From NCBI GenBank assembly GCA_964363305.1, contig CAYIHX010000027.1, forward strand, positions 1 to 54,434: a DNA stretch of 54,434 bases. Reading direction: 5' to 3'. The stretch's first letter is position 1. Every line of letters starts with the position of its first letter. The translations under genes were made by a program, and so were the position numbers. This document shows positions 43,651 to 53,277 of the stretch, piece by piece. The notes under the pieces are model-generated. The model ran no database searches. It had not been told where the DNA came from and worked only from the letters and a program-made list of their open reading frames with translations. The stretch is from CAYIHX01 sp964363305. GTDB taxonomy: Bacteria > Bdellovibrionota > UBA1018.

Positions 43651-44776
43651 AGTATCGAGCTCCGACGGACAGCCCGATGGTGCGGTCTTGGATCGTTACG
43701 CTGTCGATGGCGAGCTGCACTTGCGACACGTCGAGGCTGCTGAGCAATGCCCACTTCTGACTGATCTGCCAGCTGTGCGAGACTCCTCCCGCGATTTCCC
43801 GATTCTCGATTCCAAGAATGGCGAAATTTTGGTTCACGGGAGAAAACTTGAAATAGATCGTGGAGGCATGCCGGTCGCTCCATTTCTTTGCGAGGGTTGG
43901 ATAGAGTTGGGGGCCCGAGAGGTTTTGGAAGCCGTAGCTTTGCGCTGTTGGGAAAAGGGAGAGATAGTAGGCGCCCCCGTGAAGGCCAAGGGCCCAGCCT
44001 TTCGCCAGAAACCAGGTATAGCCGATACGAAGATTCGCACCGAAGTACCAGGCGCGGTAGCTCGAGTCAGGCGTTGTATTCAGCGGAAAAATCGTGAAAT
44101 AACTGATGAGTCCCATCGACCACGGACGAGGTTGGAGCGCGCTTCCGCCCCAGGCGAATGAGGCGCCCACTTTTCCGGTGAGATCGATCTGGTTCAGTGA
44201 CGGGACGTCGGTTTGAGAATAAGAGATTGAAGTCGTTCCGAGCAAAAACGAAAAACTCCAGGGGGAGCCTCGTCCCTCGGTGAAAAGGCGAGAGAGTTCT
44301 TCCCAGGCGTCGACGGTCACCTGGACGGAGGTGAACTGCGCGTCTCCAATCGGACTGACGACAAAAAATTGAACGAGTGTTTTCTTTTCTCGAAGGGGGA
44401 TGAGCCAGGTGAGCTCGCGGGTTCGATCGGCACGTACCTTCGTTTGTGTGGGCGGGATTCGTTGGCTCGGCGTGAGAACTAGATTCCAGTCGAGGGGCTG
44501 GGTGTAGAGGGCTTTGACTTCGCAGAGAACCATGGATTTTCCTTCGGTATCTCGGCCGAAGAAGAGCGAGATGGGAAGAGACGAGAACTGCAGGCCCGCG
44601 ACCGGGCCCAGTCCCGCGAACTGAGATTTTTTTTCTTGATCGCTGAATTCGTATCGGCCCTGAAAGCCGAGGATGAGCTCACCTTTTTCGACGATCTTCG
44701 CTGGCGCGGCTTTTGCTGCGAGCGGGACGAGAAAAATCAATGTGATGAAGAGGCCGACCCGAGTCAAACGTGACAC
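43649..44776 (-). CDS. Exported outer-membrane beta-barrel-like protein
   Basis: About 375 residues from GTG 44776 (an earlier start at 44824 would overlap the divergent gene's ribosome site). Signal peptide VSRLTRVGLFITLIFLVPLA and AKAA-PAK. Alternating strands typical of barrels: GELILGFQGRYEF, WSFSFLLGTTSISYSQTD, LTGKVGASFAWGGSALQPRP, WYFGANLRIGYTWFLAKGWA, STIYFKFSPVNQNFAILGIE, and a last strand DRTIGLSVGARY ending in Tyr. Function unknown. Divergent from the Asp-box lipoprotein, 46 nt apart, so the two may be co-regulated. Confidence 0.7.
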   Translation of the reverse strand: MSRLTRVGLFITLIFLVPLAAKAAPAKIVEKGELILGFQGRYEFSDQEKKSQFAGLGPVAGLQFSSLPISLFFGRDTEGKSMVLCEVKALYTQPLDWNLVLTPSQRIPPTQTKVRADRTRELTWLIPLREKKTLVQFFVVSPIGDAQFTSVQVTVDAWEELSRLFTEGRGSPWSFSFLLGTTSISYSQTDVPSLNQIDLTGKVGASFAWGGSALQPRPWSMGLISYFTIFPLNTTPDSSYRAWYFGANLRIGYTWFLAKGWALGLHGGAYYLSLFPTAQSYGFQNLSGPQLYPTLAKKWSDRHASTIYFKFSPVNQNFAILGIENREIAGGVSHSWQISQKWALLSSLDVSQVQLAIDSVTIQDRTIGLSVGARY

Positions 44777-44822
44777 ATTCTGATTTTCCTCGATTCTTGA
44801 GACGATGGGAAGGAGAGGTTCC

Positions 44823-46214
44823 ATGCAGCAGGTCCGATATGCGCATTTTTCTCGTGTTCTCCTTGTTCTGGGCCTTCTGCTGACCTTGGGGGCCTGTTTG
44901 TCGATTCAAAAACCAGCTCAGGTGGATCCCGTTACAGTCGCGCCCACCGCGACTCAGCCTTCGCGTTGCGTGGAGTATGACACTGTCGGCGGGTTTCAGG
45001 ATGCGTTTGTCGGTCAGCTCGAGACGCAGGGTCCTGATGGCTTTGATTCGATTGTGCAGTTCATCGAGGATCCTGGCACAGGCCTCATCTATGCTCTGGG
45101 AGCGCAAGATAACACCGGGGCCAATCAATTCGAGGCGGTCATGATGGCGAGCACCGATCAGGGGCAGACTTTTTCGACCGTGAACAGTTTTCAATTCACG
45201 GCCGGACAGCCGACGTTTTTAGCGAGTTTAGCCTGGCTGGAGGGCTTCGGCATCACGCTGGCCGGTCCGGGAAAATCCGCGATCTCGACGACCTGGCGCG
45301 CGGCCTCGTTCTCTCTTTCAGGGATGAGCGGGGTATGGACGCCGGAAGCCAGCTTTGAGCTCTCCCCGGGGAAAGAATGCATTGCCTTCTCGGAGAATGG
45401 CCGCCCGTATGTGGATTCGTCGGGCGATCTCTTTGTTCCGGCCGGTTGTCTGGATGCTTCCAATGAAAACCACTGGATGGTTTTGAGGTACCGCGCCTCG
45501 ACCGGCGCCTTCACGGCGGTTGACGATGTGGATCTTTTCACTGACCCCGGCGTGCAAGAAGCTCCCGTAGCCATCGTGGGGGACGGGGCGGGAACGCTTT
45601 GGGCCGCCGGCAACTCTTTCTCCGTTCTGAATACGGCGCCGGGTTGGCTGATTCGAAAGTCCACGGATGGCGGCCAGAGCTGGACGACGTTGCCTTTGCC
45701 TTTGTGGCAGAAAGAAGCCGGTCAGGAGGCCCTTCTTCGGGATCTTTATCGCACCCAAAACGGCGATCTCTACGCGATGGGGAGCGCGCGGGTGACAACC
45801 GCGGGCGGGCAGGAGCATGCCGTCGTCAAGAGGTCGAGCGATGGTGGCGCGACCTGGACGGATCTGCACAGCGCGCCGATCATCAACGCCACGCAGATCC
45901 TTTCCGCGCCGGATCTGGGTTACAACTCCTTCTACCGAATGCATGAGGCCAATGACGGGACACTCTTTTTTGCCGCCGAAGGGGCGATCAGCGGGTCGGG
46001 AGCGAGCACGGCCATGGTGAGGATCTTACTGTCTGACGATACTTGGGCAGGGGAGGATGGCGGATCTTACGCCGAGCTCGGCAAGCGGGCTCGGGCGTTC
46101 ACGGTCTGGACGGATTCGAACCAGCACGTTTATAAGGGCGGGCGTGCGGCCACCTCGACGGTCACCCAGGCGTTCATTCGAAGGCTGACCTGCAATCGCA
46201 CAGAGCTGTATTGA
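44823..46214 (+). CDS. Lipoprotein with BNR/Asp-box repeats (sialidase/photosystem-stability-like propeller)
   Basis: 463 residues from ATG 44823, preceded by AAGGAGAGG. Signal RVLLVLGLLLTLGAC with lipobox L-G-A-C. Asp boxes (S-x-D-x-G-x-T/S-W/F) occur at least three times: MASTDQGQTFSTVN, RKSTDGGQSWTTLPL and KRSSDGGATWTDLHS. This indicates a beta-propeller of sialidase/BNR type. The catalytic residues of sialidases are not evident, so it may be a binding or structural protein exposed to the periplasm or surface. Confidence 0.8.
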   Translation: MQQVRYAHFSRVLLVLGLLLTLGACLSIQKPAQVDPVTVAPTATQPSRCVEYDTVGGFQDAFVGQLETQGPDGFDSIVQFIEDPGTGLIYALGAQDNTGANQFEAVMMASTDQGQTFSTVNSFQFTAGQPTFLASLAWLEGFGITLAGPGKSAISTTWRAASFSLSGMSGVWTPEASFELSPGKECIAFSENGRPYVDSSGDLFVPAGCLDASNENHWMVLRYRASTGAFTAVDDVDLFTDPGVQEAPVAIVGDGAGTLWAAGNSFSVLNTAPGWLIRKSTDGGQSWTTLPLPLWQKEAGQEALLRDLYRTQNGDLYAMGSARVTTAGGQEHAVVKRSSDGGATWTDLHSAPIINATQILSAPDLGYNSFYRMHEANDGTLFFAAEGAISGSGASTAMVRILLSDDTWAGEDGGSYAELGKRARAFTVWTDSNQHVYKGGRAATSTVTQAFIRRLTCNRTELY

Positions 46215-46224
46215 CGTTGAATCG

Positions 46225-47121
46225 TCAGAAGCCCGAAAGTTTGGAGCCCGCCATCCCGCTTCGGGCCGACGTGATCTTTTCGAACCGGGGATGGCATTCC
46301 TTCCGAATCAACGCGTCGAGAAAGTTCCACGAGTCCTCAAGCGCGTCCGCGAAGTAGAGCAGCTCGCGACTGCTCCAGACGGCGAGGTTCTTTTTCGTCA
46401 GATGGAGGCGCTTTTCGAAAAGCTGGCTCGAGGCGCAGGAGAGGAGGCCGAGAACTTCCACCTCCGTGCCGGGGGCCGCTAGGGCTGCAAGGAGGGACTT
46501 GAGGCCCGCTTCCTCGATCCGGTAGTCGTCATAGAGGATGGCGCCGTTCGAGTTGATGCGCGGGGCTCTGAAGTCGGGCCCTCCGCCGACGCGCGAGTGG
46601 CCGTTATAGAGGACGACCGTGGATTTCCTTACGCCTTCGAGGAAGCGCTCTCTCGCGTTTTCACTGAGCCATTTTTGGAAGGGGTTTTCCCGGTTTTCCT
46701 GGTCATCGGGCCCGGCCGAGGCATGGATGATTTCCAGCACGAGTTTTCGTTTCTGGTTATCCGGCGCGAAAACCTCCCGCTCGAGCAGGTTTGCGTCCAG
46801 GAGTGAGCGGGCGAATCCGCAGGCGCCTTCCGGCGCTTCCTTCGGACAGGTCTTGAGCAGGCGCTGGACAAGCAGGGCCTTCTCGTAGCGATCGCCCACG
46901 AAGCGAGCGGGGCGGGCGTCTTTGTAACCGAAGGCGACGGTAAAGCGGAGTTCGTCGAGCGCGAAGATTCTCTCGTAACGGGCGAGGCAGCGTTCGTCGA
47001 CCGGAGGCCGGCGAACGCGCATGAGAACTTCTTTGAGGAGGGCGCCAGCCATGAAAAGCGCGATGGCGAAAAAAAGAAGGCGGAGGAGTTGAGCAGGGCT
47101 GAGTTCTGGGGATTCCTTCAC
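46225..47121 (-). CDS. Membrane-anchored protein with possible caspase-like His/Cys dyad
   Basis: 298 residues from GTG 47121, which overlaps the stop of the HEAT-like gene (GTGA), so it is coupled to it. A single transmembrane segment (QLLRLLFFAIALFMAGALLK, about residues 10-30) is followed by a soluble domain. In it, the segments STVVLYNGHSRVGGGPDF (His at about residue 173) and EVLGLLSCASSQLFEKR (Cys at about residue 225) resemble the His and Cys blocks of clan CD peptidases (caspase, CHAT, gingipain types: 'hhxGHg' and 'hhs.C.s'). This similarity is by eye and not proven. It may be a cell-envelope signalling or processing protease. Confidence 0.6.
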   Translation of the reverse strand: MKESPELSPAQLLRLLFFAIALFMAGALLKEVLMRVRRPPVDERCLARYERIFALDELRFTVAFGYKDARPARFVGDRYEKALLVQRLLKTCPKEAPEGACGFARSLLDANLLEREVFAPDNQKRKLVLEIIHASAGPDDQENRENPFQKWLSENARERFLEGVRKSTVVLYNGHSRVGGGPDFRAPRINSNGAILYDDYRIEEAGLKSLLAALAAPGTEVEVLGLLSCASSQLFEKRLHLTKKNLAVWSSRELLYFADALEDSWNFLDALIRKECHPRFEKITSARSGMAGSKLSGF

Positions 47122-47831
47122 TGCGATGCATCCTTCCCCAATGCCTGGCAGAGGCGGGAGGCCTCCTGATCGGGCAGATGAGCGCAAGCTTTTTTGAATG
47201 CGGAGGCCAGGGATCGCCGATTTCTAGGGGGAAGCTCCGAGAGGAGGAAGAGGGCCTGGACTCGAATTTGCCAGGGCTGGTCGCTCTCCAGGGCGGGGCT
47301 CACTCGGATGGCCCAGTCCTGCTGCCCAAGCCTGAGGATCGCCGTGCGCAGATAGTTCAGTGCGGCTTCCCGTACTTCGTAAGACGGGTGTCGGAGCATC
47401 TTTTCGCAGAGATCGGGGGTCAACAGTGCTCCGAGCCTTCCGAGCGTGTCGAGGAGGGCCATGAGAGCAGGAGCCGCGGTTTTCTCCGACTCGAGGGCCT
47501 TGCGGTATTTTTGAATCAGCACCATGCGATCTTCTGCTCGCGAGAGCGAGTTGGCCGCATGCACGGCGAAACCGGTATCGTCAGTTTCGAGGTGCTCCAG
47601 AATTTCGGGAAGAAGTGTACGCAGCTCGAGCGCGGTCATGACGTCGTAGGCGAGAAAGCGATGAGGTCCGCCCAGTTCGGCGAGCAAGCTTTTTTCGAGT
47701 CCCGCGACGGCCCGGATTTTTTCCACCATTTCTTTGCGCACGTTTTTTGCCTCGCCCGAGAGGCGGCGCGCGGGTGCGACCCAATCTGGGGTAGAGGCAG
47801 CAAGGGCGATCAAGGGAAGGAGCAGGAGCAC
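47118..47831 (-). CDS. Exported HEAT-repeat-like protein
   Basis: 237 residues. N-terminal hydrophobic segment MLLLLPLIALAAS is a short signal or anchor. The rest is alpha-solenoid: EILEHLETDDTGFAVHAANS, LSRAEDRMVLIQKYRKALES, DLCEKMLRHPSYEVREAALN, PWQIRVQALFLLSELPPRNR, spaced about 35-40 residues with the 'P..EVREAAL..L' pattern of HEAT repeats. Its stop overlaps the start of the caspase-like protein, suggesting a partner role such as substrate binding (inference). Confidence 0.7.
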   Translation of the reverse strand: MLLLLPLIALAASTPDWVAPARRLSGEAKNVRKEMVEKIRAVAGLEKSLLAELGGPHRFLAYDVMTALELRTLLPEILEHLETDDTGFAVHAANSLSRAEDRMVLIQKYRKALESEKTAAPALMALLDTLGRLGALLTPDLCEKMLRHPSYEVREAALNYLRTAILRLGQQDWAIRVSPALESDQPWQIRVQALFLLSELPPRNRRSLASAFKKACAHLPDQEASRLCQALGKDASQ

Positions 47832-47873
47832 CTGTAGAGTTTAGCCGAAGCGAGCCAAATCGGAATACTAGAT

Positions 47874-48704
47874 TCACCGGTTCAGCAAATAGGAAGCTGC
47901 GCGCTTCAAGGCCGTGGGCCAGAAGCGCAGAGGAATCTTCGGCAGGGTCGACAGCACGGTGAGGACTTCTTGTCCTTCCCTGATCCATGGCTGACGAGCT
48001 TCTCTCGTGCTCGGTTCAATTCCTTGCGTCGGCACGAGGAGGAATCGCTCCAGGCGACCGGTCTCTCGAAGACGCAGCAGAGCGCGCAGCCAGAGGTCAT
48101 AGTCGATCAACAGGGCGTATCGTCCCTCGAGGTAGCCGCCGACTTCCTCGAACAAGGAACGGTGAATGAGCGCAGCCCCGGGCACGAGCTGGGTCGGCGG
48201 AATCTGGTTAGACAAGAACGAAGAGATCCAGTCCGCGCGGGCAGGCACTGAGGGGGCATTTAATCCGAGAATGAGGTGATAGCCTTTGAGAAGCGGATCG
48301 AGACGGGTCAGGCGTCCGCTCTGGAAGCATTCGCCCGGAGAAAGGAATGACAGCCAGGCTCCCTGCGCTTTTTGTGCCGCGAGGTTACGGAGACGCGCAG
48401 CGTCGAAAGAGGCGGGACAGGTGACGATTTGCAGCCTTCTGCGAGAGCACTCCTCACTGAAAACGGCTTTGAGGTGGTCGGCAATTCCTTCGGGACTTTC
48501 TGCATCGACCACGATGAGTTCGGTTCCGATCGGGTCGAACACGCCGTTGAGTTCTCGTAACACGCTCGCTACGGCTCTTTCGGTTTCCGCTTTTCGGGAG
48601 ATCGTTCCGATGGTTGGAAGCGCCATGCCGACCAGGTCGGCGATCTGTGGCCGGGCATGCAGGATGACCGAGAGCCGAGGGATTGAAGCAGTTTGTAATT
48701 CCAT
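47874..48704 (-). CDS. Family 2 glycosyltransferase-like protein
   Basis: 276 residues. A GT2 fold is suggested by TIGTISRKAETERAVASVLR, TELIVVDAESPEGIADHLKA, AARLRNLAAQKAQGAWLSFL (the 'aRN.a...A.G.yl.flD' block, with the DxD replaced by SPGECF) and GYLEGRYALLIDYDLWLRAL. The usual DXD acidic pair is altered, which may mean a divergent or inactive transferase. Its ATG (48704) overlaps a plus-strand ATG at 48703 (CCATGG), divergent from valS. Role not known. Confidence 0.72.
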   Translation of the reverse strand: MELQTASIPRLSVILHARPQIADLVGMALPTIGTISRKAETERAVASVLRELNGVFDPIGTELIVVDAESPEGIADHLKAVFSEECSRRRLQIVTCPASFDAARLRNLAAQKAQGAWLSFLSPGECFQSGRLTRLDPLLKGYHLILGLNAPSVPARADWISSFLSNQIPPTQLVPGAALIHRSLFEEVGGYLEGRYALLIDYDLWLRALLRLRETGRLERFLLVPTQGIEPSTREARQPWIREGQEVLTVLSTLPKIPLRFWPTALKRAASYLLNR

Positions 48705-48726
48705 GGTACGTCTGGATTATACCTAT

Positions 48727-51597
48727 ATGAACACGCAGAAAATGAATAAAACCCCTCTGGGCAAGAGTTTTGACCCGCAGGCGTTCGAGGCCGGGCTCTA
48801 TCAGTTTTGGGAGCAACAAGGCTGCTTCGAAGCCAGCGATGAAAACGCACCGGGTCAGCAGGCTTTTTGCATTGTGATTCCTCCGCCGAATGTCACCGGC
48901 GTCCTTCACATGGGGCATGCGTTGACGAGTACCATTCAAGACATTTTGGTTCGTTGGCACCGGATGAAGGGCGACAACACTCTTTGGCTTCCTGGCACCG
49001 ACCACGCCGGCATTGCCACCCAGAATCAGGTCGAGAAGCAGCTCGCCAAGGAGGGGAAGGGCCCGACCGGGAGACCGCTGACTCGCCACGATCTAGGTCG
49101 AGAAAAATTTCTTGAGCGTACCTGGAGATGGAAGGACGAGCACCATGCCAGGATCACCGGCCAGCTTCGCCGAATGGGCGCCTCGTTCGATTGGCGACGA
49201 GAGCGGTTTACGATGGATGAGGGCCTATCTCAGGCCGTGCGCGAGGTCTTTGTCCGTCTTTATGAAGAGGGGCTGATCTATCAAGGCGAACGGATCATCA
49301 ATTGGTGTCCGCGATGTCAGACGGCGCTTTCAGATCTGGAAGTCATCCCGACCGACCGGAAAGGGCATTTTTGGCACATCACTTACCCGATTGTCGAAAA
49401 GGACGGGACGCCGGTGAAAGGCCCCGATGGCCAACCGACTCTGCTGACCATCGCGACGACGCGGCCTGAGACCTTGCTTGGCGATACCGCGGTCGCGGTT
49501 CATCCGGAAGATGAGCGGTACCGGCATATTCACGGAAAGTTTGCTAAGCTTCCGCTGCTCGGTCGCATCATTCCGGTGATCACGGACGCATACGTCGACC
49601 CAGAGTTCGGGAGTGGGGCTCTCAAGGTGACACCCGCGCACGACTTCAACGACGCGGATCTCGGACAACGGCATCAGCTGCAGGTGATCCAGGTGATGGG
49701 CAAGGAAGGCTTTATCACGGCGGCCGCCGGTTCCTATGCCGGTTTGAAATATTTGGCGCCCAAGGGTGGCGCGACGCCGAGCGAAGCGCGGGCCAAGGTC
49801 GTTGAGGATTTGCAGGCCTCGGGTCAACTCGTCAAGATAGAAGATCACCCCCATAAGGTGGGTTTGTGCGAACGCTGCGACACGGTAGCGGAGCCCCTGG
49901 TTTCGATGCAGTGGTGGGTGAGGATCGCGCCGCTCGCGAAGCCTGCGATTGCGGCGGTAGAAGACGGCCGGATTCAATTTTCCCCGAAGACCTGGGAGAA
50001 AACTTATTTTGAATGGATGTACAATATTCGCGACTGGTGCATCTCGCGCCAGCTCTGGTGGGGCCACCAGATTCCGGCCTGGCATTGTCAGAAGTGCAAG
50101 CACGTGATGGTGCTGCGAGCCGCGCCCCAGCAGTGCACGAAATGCTCGTCGGTCGAACTGAAGCAAGACGAAGATGTCCTCGATACCTGGTTTTCGAGCG
50201 CGCTTTGGCCTTTCTCCACCTTGGGGTGGCCGGAAAAAACGGCGCCGCTTCAGACCTTTTATCCTACGGCCATTCTGGAGACCGGTTTTGATATCATCTT
50301 TTTCTGGGTGGCCAGGATGATCATGATGGGCCTTCATTTCATGGGGGATGTTCCCTTTCGCAAGGTGTACCTCCACGCGATGGTGCGGGATGAGAGCGGC
50401 CAGAAAATGTCGAAATCGAAAGGCAACGTCATCGATCCACTCATTTTGATCGATCAGCACGGGGCCGATTCGCTTCGGTTCACTTTGGCGTCGATGGCGG
50501 GGCAGGGGCGTGACATCAAGCTCTCGATCGATCGGGTGGAAGGGTATCGCGCTTTTTGTAACAAGATGTGGAATGCGGTGAAATTTTTTCATCTGCAGTT
50601 CGAGCCCGTCAACGGTGGTCCGATTGCTCCTCCCGAGGGCGGAGCGGCGAAGTGGCTTTCTCAGCACAAGGCGACCCTGCTGCCGGCGAATCGCTGGATC
50701 CTTTCGCGTCTGCAGAAGACCATCGAAACGGTGGAGCAGGGGTTTGCCGCCTTCGAGCTCAATGAGAGCGCGCGCGCGATTTACGAATTCGTCTGGCACG
50801 AATTCTGTGATTGGCACATTGAGTTTTCAAAGCGCTCTTTGCGGAGCGACGAGCAGGGGCATTTTGATTCCATTCGCCGGACGGAGACGCTGGTGACATT
50901 GCATTATGTGCTGGAGCGGATGCTCTGTCTCGCTCATCCCGTCATGCCATTCGTGACGGAGGAGCTTTGGCAGTCGCTTCCCTGGACGAAGGCTGCGAAC
51001 ACCGAGGGGCGACAGCGGGAAGGGAAGCCGGCGGTTCACACTGTGATGCTTCAACCGTTCCCGGCCGTCGAGCGCGACTGGGTCGATCTCGGTTCGGAGC
51101 GGGCCATTGAGGGGGTGAAGACGCTGGTCGATGCCATCCGTAATTTCAGAGGGGAGAATAACCTCGCACCCAAGATGAAACTGTCGATCGAGGTAGTCGC
51201 GGCCACTCCGGCGGCGCGGGCTTTCGTCGAGAGCTTCCTGGACGACCTGTTGGGTATGGCGAACCTAGAAAAAATTTCTTTTATCACGCGAGAGCAGGCG
51301 ATGGCCCCGGGGCGCGGTGCCGAGGCGGTGATTCCGGTCATTTTGCCTCCGGTCGAAATCCGAATCGGCCTCAAGGGGTTGGTCAATGCGGAGGAAGAGG
51401 AAAAGCGAATTCGCAAGGAGATCGAGAAAGTACACGACGACCTCGAACATGTGCGAGCCAAACTTGCGAAGGAGTCTTTCATGGCCAAGGCTCCGCCGGA
51501 ATTGGTGGAGAAGGAGCGGGCGCGCGAGAAGGATTTCGTGTCTAAGTTGCGGGATCTCGACGGCGCGCTCGAGCAGCTCGCGCGGTTGGGGGTTTGA
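48727..51597 (+). CDS. valS: Valyl-tRNA synthetase
   Basis: Charges tRNA-Val. The 956-residue product has the class I motifs: PPPNVTGVLHMGHALTSTIQ (HIGH form, near residue 60), the editing domain with TTRPETLLGDTAVAVHPEDE, GQKMSKSKGNVIDPLILIDQ (KMSKS, near residue 560), the anticodon-binding region (WHEFCDWHIEFSKRSL) and a C-terminal coiled coil (EEEEKRIRKEIEKVHDDLEH) typical of ValRS. The start is uncertain: ATG 48703, 48727 or 48742, none with a good ribosome site; the family start favours 48727 or 48742. Long upstream frame is not coding. Followed after 3 nt by the acyltransferase gene. Confidence 0.95.
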   Translation: MNTQKMNKTPLGKSFDPQAFEAGLYQFWEQQGCFEASDENAPGQQAFCIVIPPPNVTGVLHMGHALTSTIQDILVRWHRMKGDNTLWLPGTDHAGIATQNQVEKQLAKEGKGPTGRPLTRHDLGREKFLERTWRWKDEHHARITGQLRRMGASFDWRRERFTMDEGLSQAVREVFVRLYEEGLIYQGERIINWCPRCQTALSDLEVIPTDRKGHFWHITYPIVEKDGTPVKGPDGQPTLLTIATTRPETLLGDTAVAVHPEDERYRHIHGKFAKLPLLGRIIPVITDAYVDPEFGSGALKVTPAHDFNDADLGQRHQLQVIQVMGKEGFITAAAGSYAGLKYLAPKGGATPSEARAKVVEDLQASGQLVKIEDHPHKVGLCERCDTVAEPLVSMQWWVRIAPLAKPAIAAVEDGRIQFSPKTWEKTYFEWMYNIRDWCISRQLWWGHQIPAWHCQKCKHVMVLRAAPQQCTKCSSVELKQDEDVLDTWFSSALWPFSTLGWPEKTAPLQTFYPTAILETGFDIIFFWVARMIMMGLHFMGDVPFRKVYLHAMVRDESGQKMSKSKGNVIDPLILIDQHGADSLRFTLASMAGQGRDIKLSIDRVEGYRAFCNKMWNAVKFFHLQFEPVNGGPIAPPEGGAAKWLSQHKATLLPANRWILSRLQKTIETVEQGFAAFELNESARAIYEFVWHEFCDWHIEFSKRSLRSDEQGHFDSIRRTETLVTLHYVLERMLCLAHPVMPFVTEELWQSLPWTKAANTEGRQREGKPAVHTVMLQPFPAVERDWVDLGSERAIEGVKTLVDAIRNFRGENNLAPKMKLSIEVVAATPAARAFVESFLDDLLGMANLEKISFITREQAMAPGRGAEAVIPVILPPVEIRIGLKGLVNAEEEEKRIRKEIEKVHDDLEHVRAKLAKESFMAKAPPELVEKERAREKDFVSKLRDLDGALEQLARLGV

Positions 51598-51600
51598 GCG

Positions 51601-53277
51601 ATGAGTTCTAGCGGTGGCGGAGTCGGCGGGAGCCATCCGGTCGTCCGTTTTCAGCAAATTCCGATCGCACAGGGCCCGCTGAGCGGCCTGAATCGGATGC
51701 GCCCCGCGCTTCTTAAAAACGTGGTTGATCTCAGCTATCTCGAATTGGCGAGTTCAAATCTGGATACCACCTTAGGCGAGGCGTTGTTTCAGGAGCGGAT
51801 GCGGCTGAAGCGCATGACGCCGAGCGTATTCACGAAGGCGCGCCATGTTCGTGATCAACGCCTTTGGGGACGGGTGCAGTCAGGCCTGGTTCAGCCGTCG
51901 GCGCTGGCAGATCGCAAGCCCTTGCTCCGTGAGGTTCTTGAACACTATGCCGAGGAGATCGGCGGTCATTTTGATGAGCGTCTTTACTGGCTCGCAACAC
52001 GAGCTGTGCCGTGGGGTTTTCGTTGGTTGCTGAACGCGGCGACCGCCGAGCGTTTTTTACCCTGGGGCATGAGCGCGTCGCTGGAGTCGCGGGTTCATAT
52101 CCTTGGGGAAGTGCCCCATTTGCAGAAGCTGGCCCAGCGCGGAACCATTCTGCTCGTTCCAACCCATCAGAGCAACATCGACAGTGTGCTTGTCGGCTAC
52201 ATCATTTATCTGATGGGGCTGCCTCCGTTCGCTTACGGGGCCGGCCTGAACCTTTTTTCGAATCCACTTTTGAATTTCTTCATGGGTGGCCTGGGCGCTT
52301 ATACGGTGGATCGCCAAAAGGGGAATTCGATCTATAAACAGGTTCTAAAGAATTACAGTACGCATATTCTCGGTGACGGGATTCATTCCATCTTTTTTCC
52401 CGGGGGCGGCCGTGCGCGCAGCGGGGCGATCGAGACGAAGCTGAAGCTCGGCCTTTTGGGTACCGGCATCGATGCGATGACTGAAAATTTAAAGATGGGT
52501 AAAGCGAACCCGAACGTCTATGTGGTTCCGATGACGACGAGCTACGATTTCGTGCTCGAAGCGGGTTCGCTGATCGAGGATCATTTGGCCGAAAGCGGGA
52601 AGCATCGTTACATCATGATGCACGATGAGTCTTGGCAGTCTCGGAAGGTGCTGAATTTCTTTTGGCGCATGTTCTCCGCGGAGAGCGGCGTCACCGTGCG
52701 AATCGGACGTCCGCTCGATGTATTCGGCAATTTTGTCGATGAGGAGGGGCGGTCGATCGGCCCGAACGGGACGACGATCCAGACGGACAAGTGGCTGATG
52801 AACCGCGGGGTTCTCGCTCATGACGCTCAGAGAAATCGTGAGTACACGTCCGAGTTGGGGACTCAGATCGTCAAACGCTTTCATTGCGAAAATACGATTT
52901 TGCCTTCGCATTTTCTCGCGTTCACATTCTTTGAGGTTCTTCGTAGGAATTACGCGGATTTCGATCTCTTTCGTTTTCTTCGCATTACGAAACCGCAGCG
53001 AACCCTGCCGATGGAGGCTTTTCTGCTTGAGGCTGAACGAATGGCCGAGAAGGTTCGAGCGGCAGCGGACCAGGGAAAATTTTTCCTTTCTGAAGAGATG
53101 AAGTTGCTGGACACGAAGTCCTGGGTCGAGAGGGGAGCAAAGACGCTGGGCGTGTTTCACAGCAGCGCGGTGGTGAAGATCGCGGAAGGCGCGATTTCAA
53201 GCGACGACATGCAGCTGCTCTATTACTACCGCAATCGAATGGCGAATTACGGCCTGTCCACGGGGGGGCGGCTATGA
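51601..53277 (+). CDS. PlsB-like glycerol-3-phosphate acyltransferase family protein
   Basis: 558 residues with an LPLAT acyltransferase domain: block I TILLVPTHQSNIDSVLVGYI (the H-x4-D motif, His near residue 188), block II AYTVDRQKGNSIYK, block III IHSIFFPGGGRARSGAIETK (FPGGGR in place of F(I/P)EG(G/T)R). The large size and block III resemble the PlsB/DHAP acyltransferase group, which start phospholipid synthesis from glycerol-3-phosphate. The next gene, gpsA, makes that substrate, and overlaps it by 4 nt, a strong functional hint. Membrane-associated by family; no transmembrane helix is certain. Confidence 0.82.
   Translation: MSSSGGGVGGSHPVVRFQQIPIAQGPLSGLNRMRPALLKNVVDLSYLELASSNLDTTLGEALFQERMRLKRMTPSVFTKARHVRDQRLWGRVQSGLVQPSALADRKPLLREVLEHYAEEIGGHFDERLYWLATRAVPWGFRWLLNAATAERFLPWGMSASLESRVHILGEVPHLQKLAQRGTILLVPTHQSNIDSVLVGYIIYLMGLPPFAYGAGLNLFSNPLLNFFMGGLGAYTVDRQKGNSIYKQVLKNYSTHILGDGIHSIFFPGGGRARSGAIETKLKLGLLGTGIDAMTENLKMGKANPNVYVVPMTTSYDFVLEAGSLIEDHLAESGKHRYIMMHDESWQSRKVLNFFWRMFSAESGVTVRIGRPLDVFGNFVDEEGRSIGPNGTTIQTDKWLMNRGVLAHDAQRNREYTSELGTQIVKRFHCENTILPSHFLAFTFFEVLRRNYADFDLFRFLRITKPQRTLPMEAFLLEAERMAEKVRAAADQGKFFLSEEMKLLDTKSWVERGAKTLGVFHSSAVVKIAEGAISSDDMQLLYYYRNRMANYGLSTGGRL

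Noticed and set aside
48286..48726. 147-codon extension of valS
   Set aside because: It runs antisense through the GT2-like gene and has no ValRS similarity.
49330..50817. 495-codon frame opposite valS
   Set aside because: His/Arg-rich antisense shadow without any family features.
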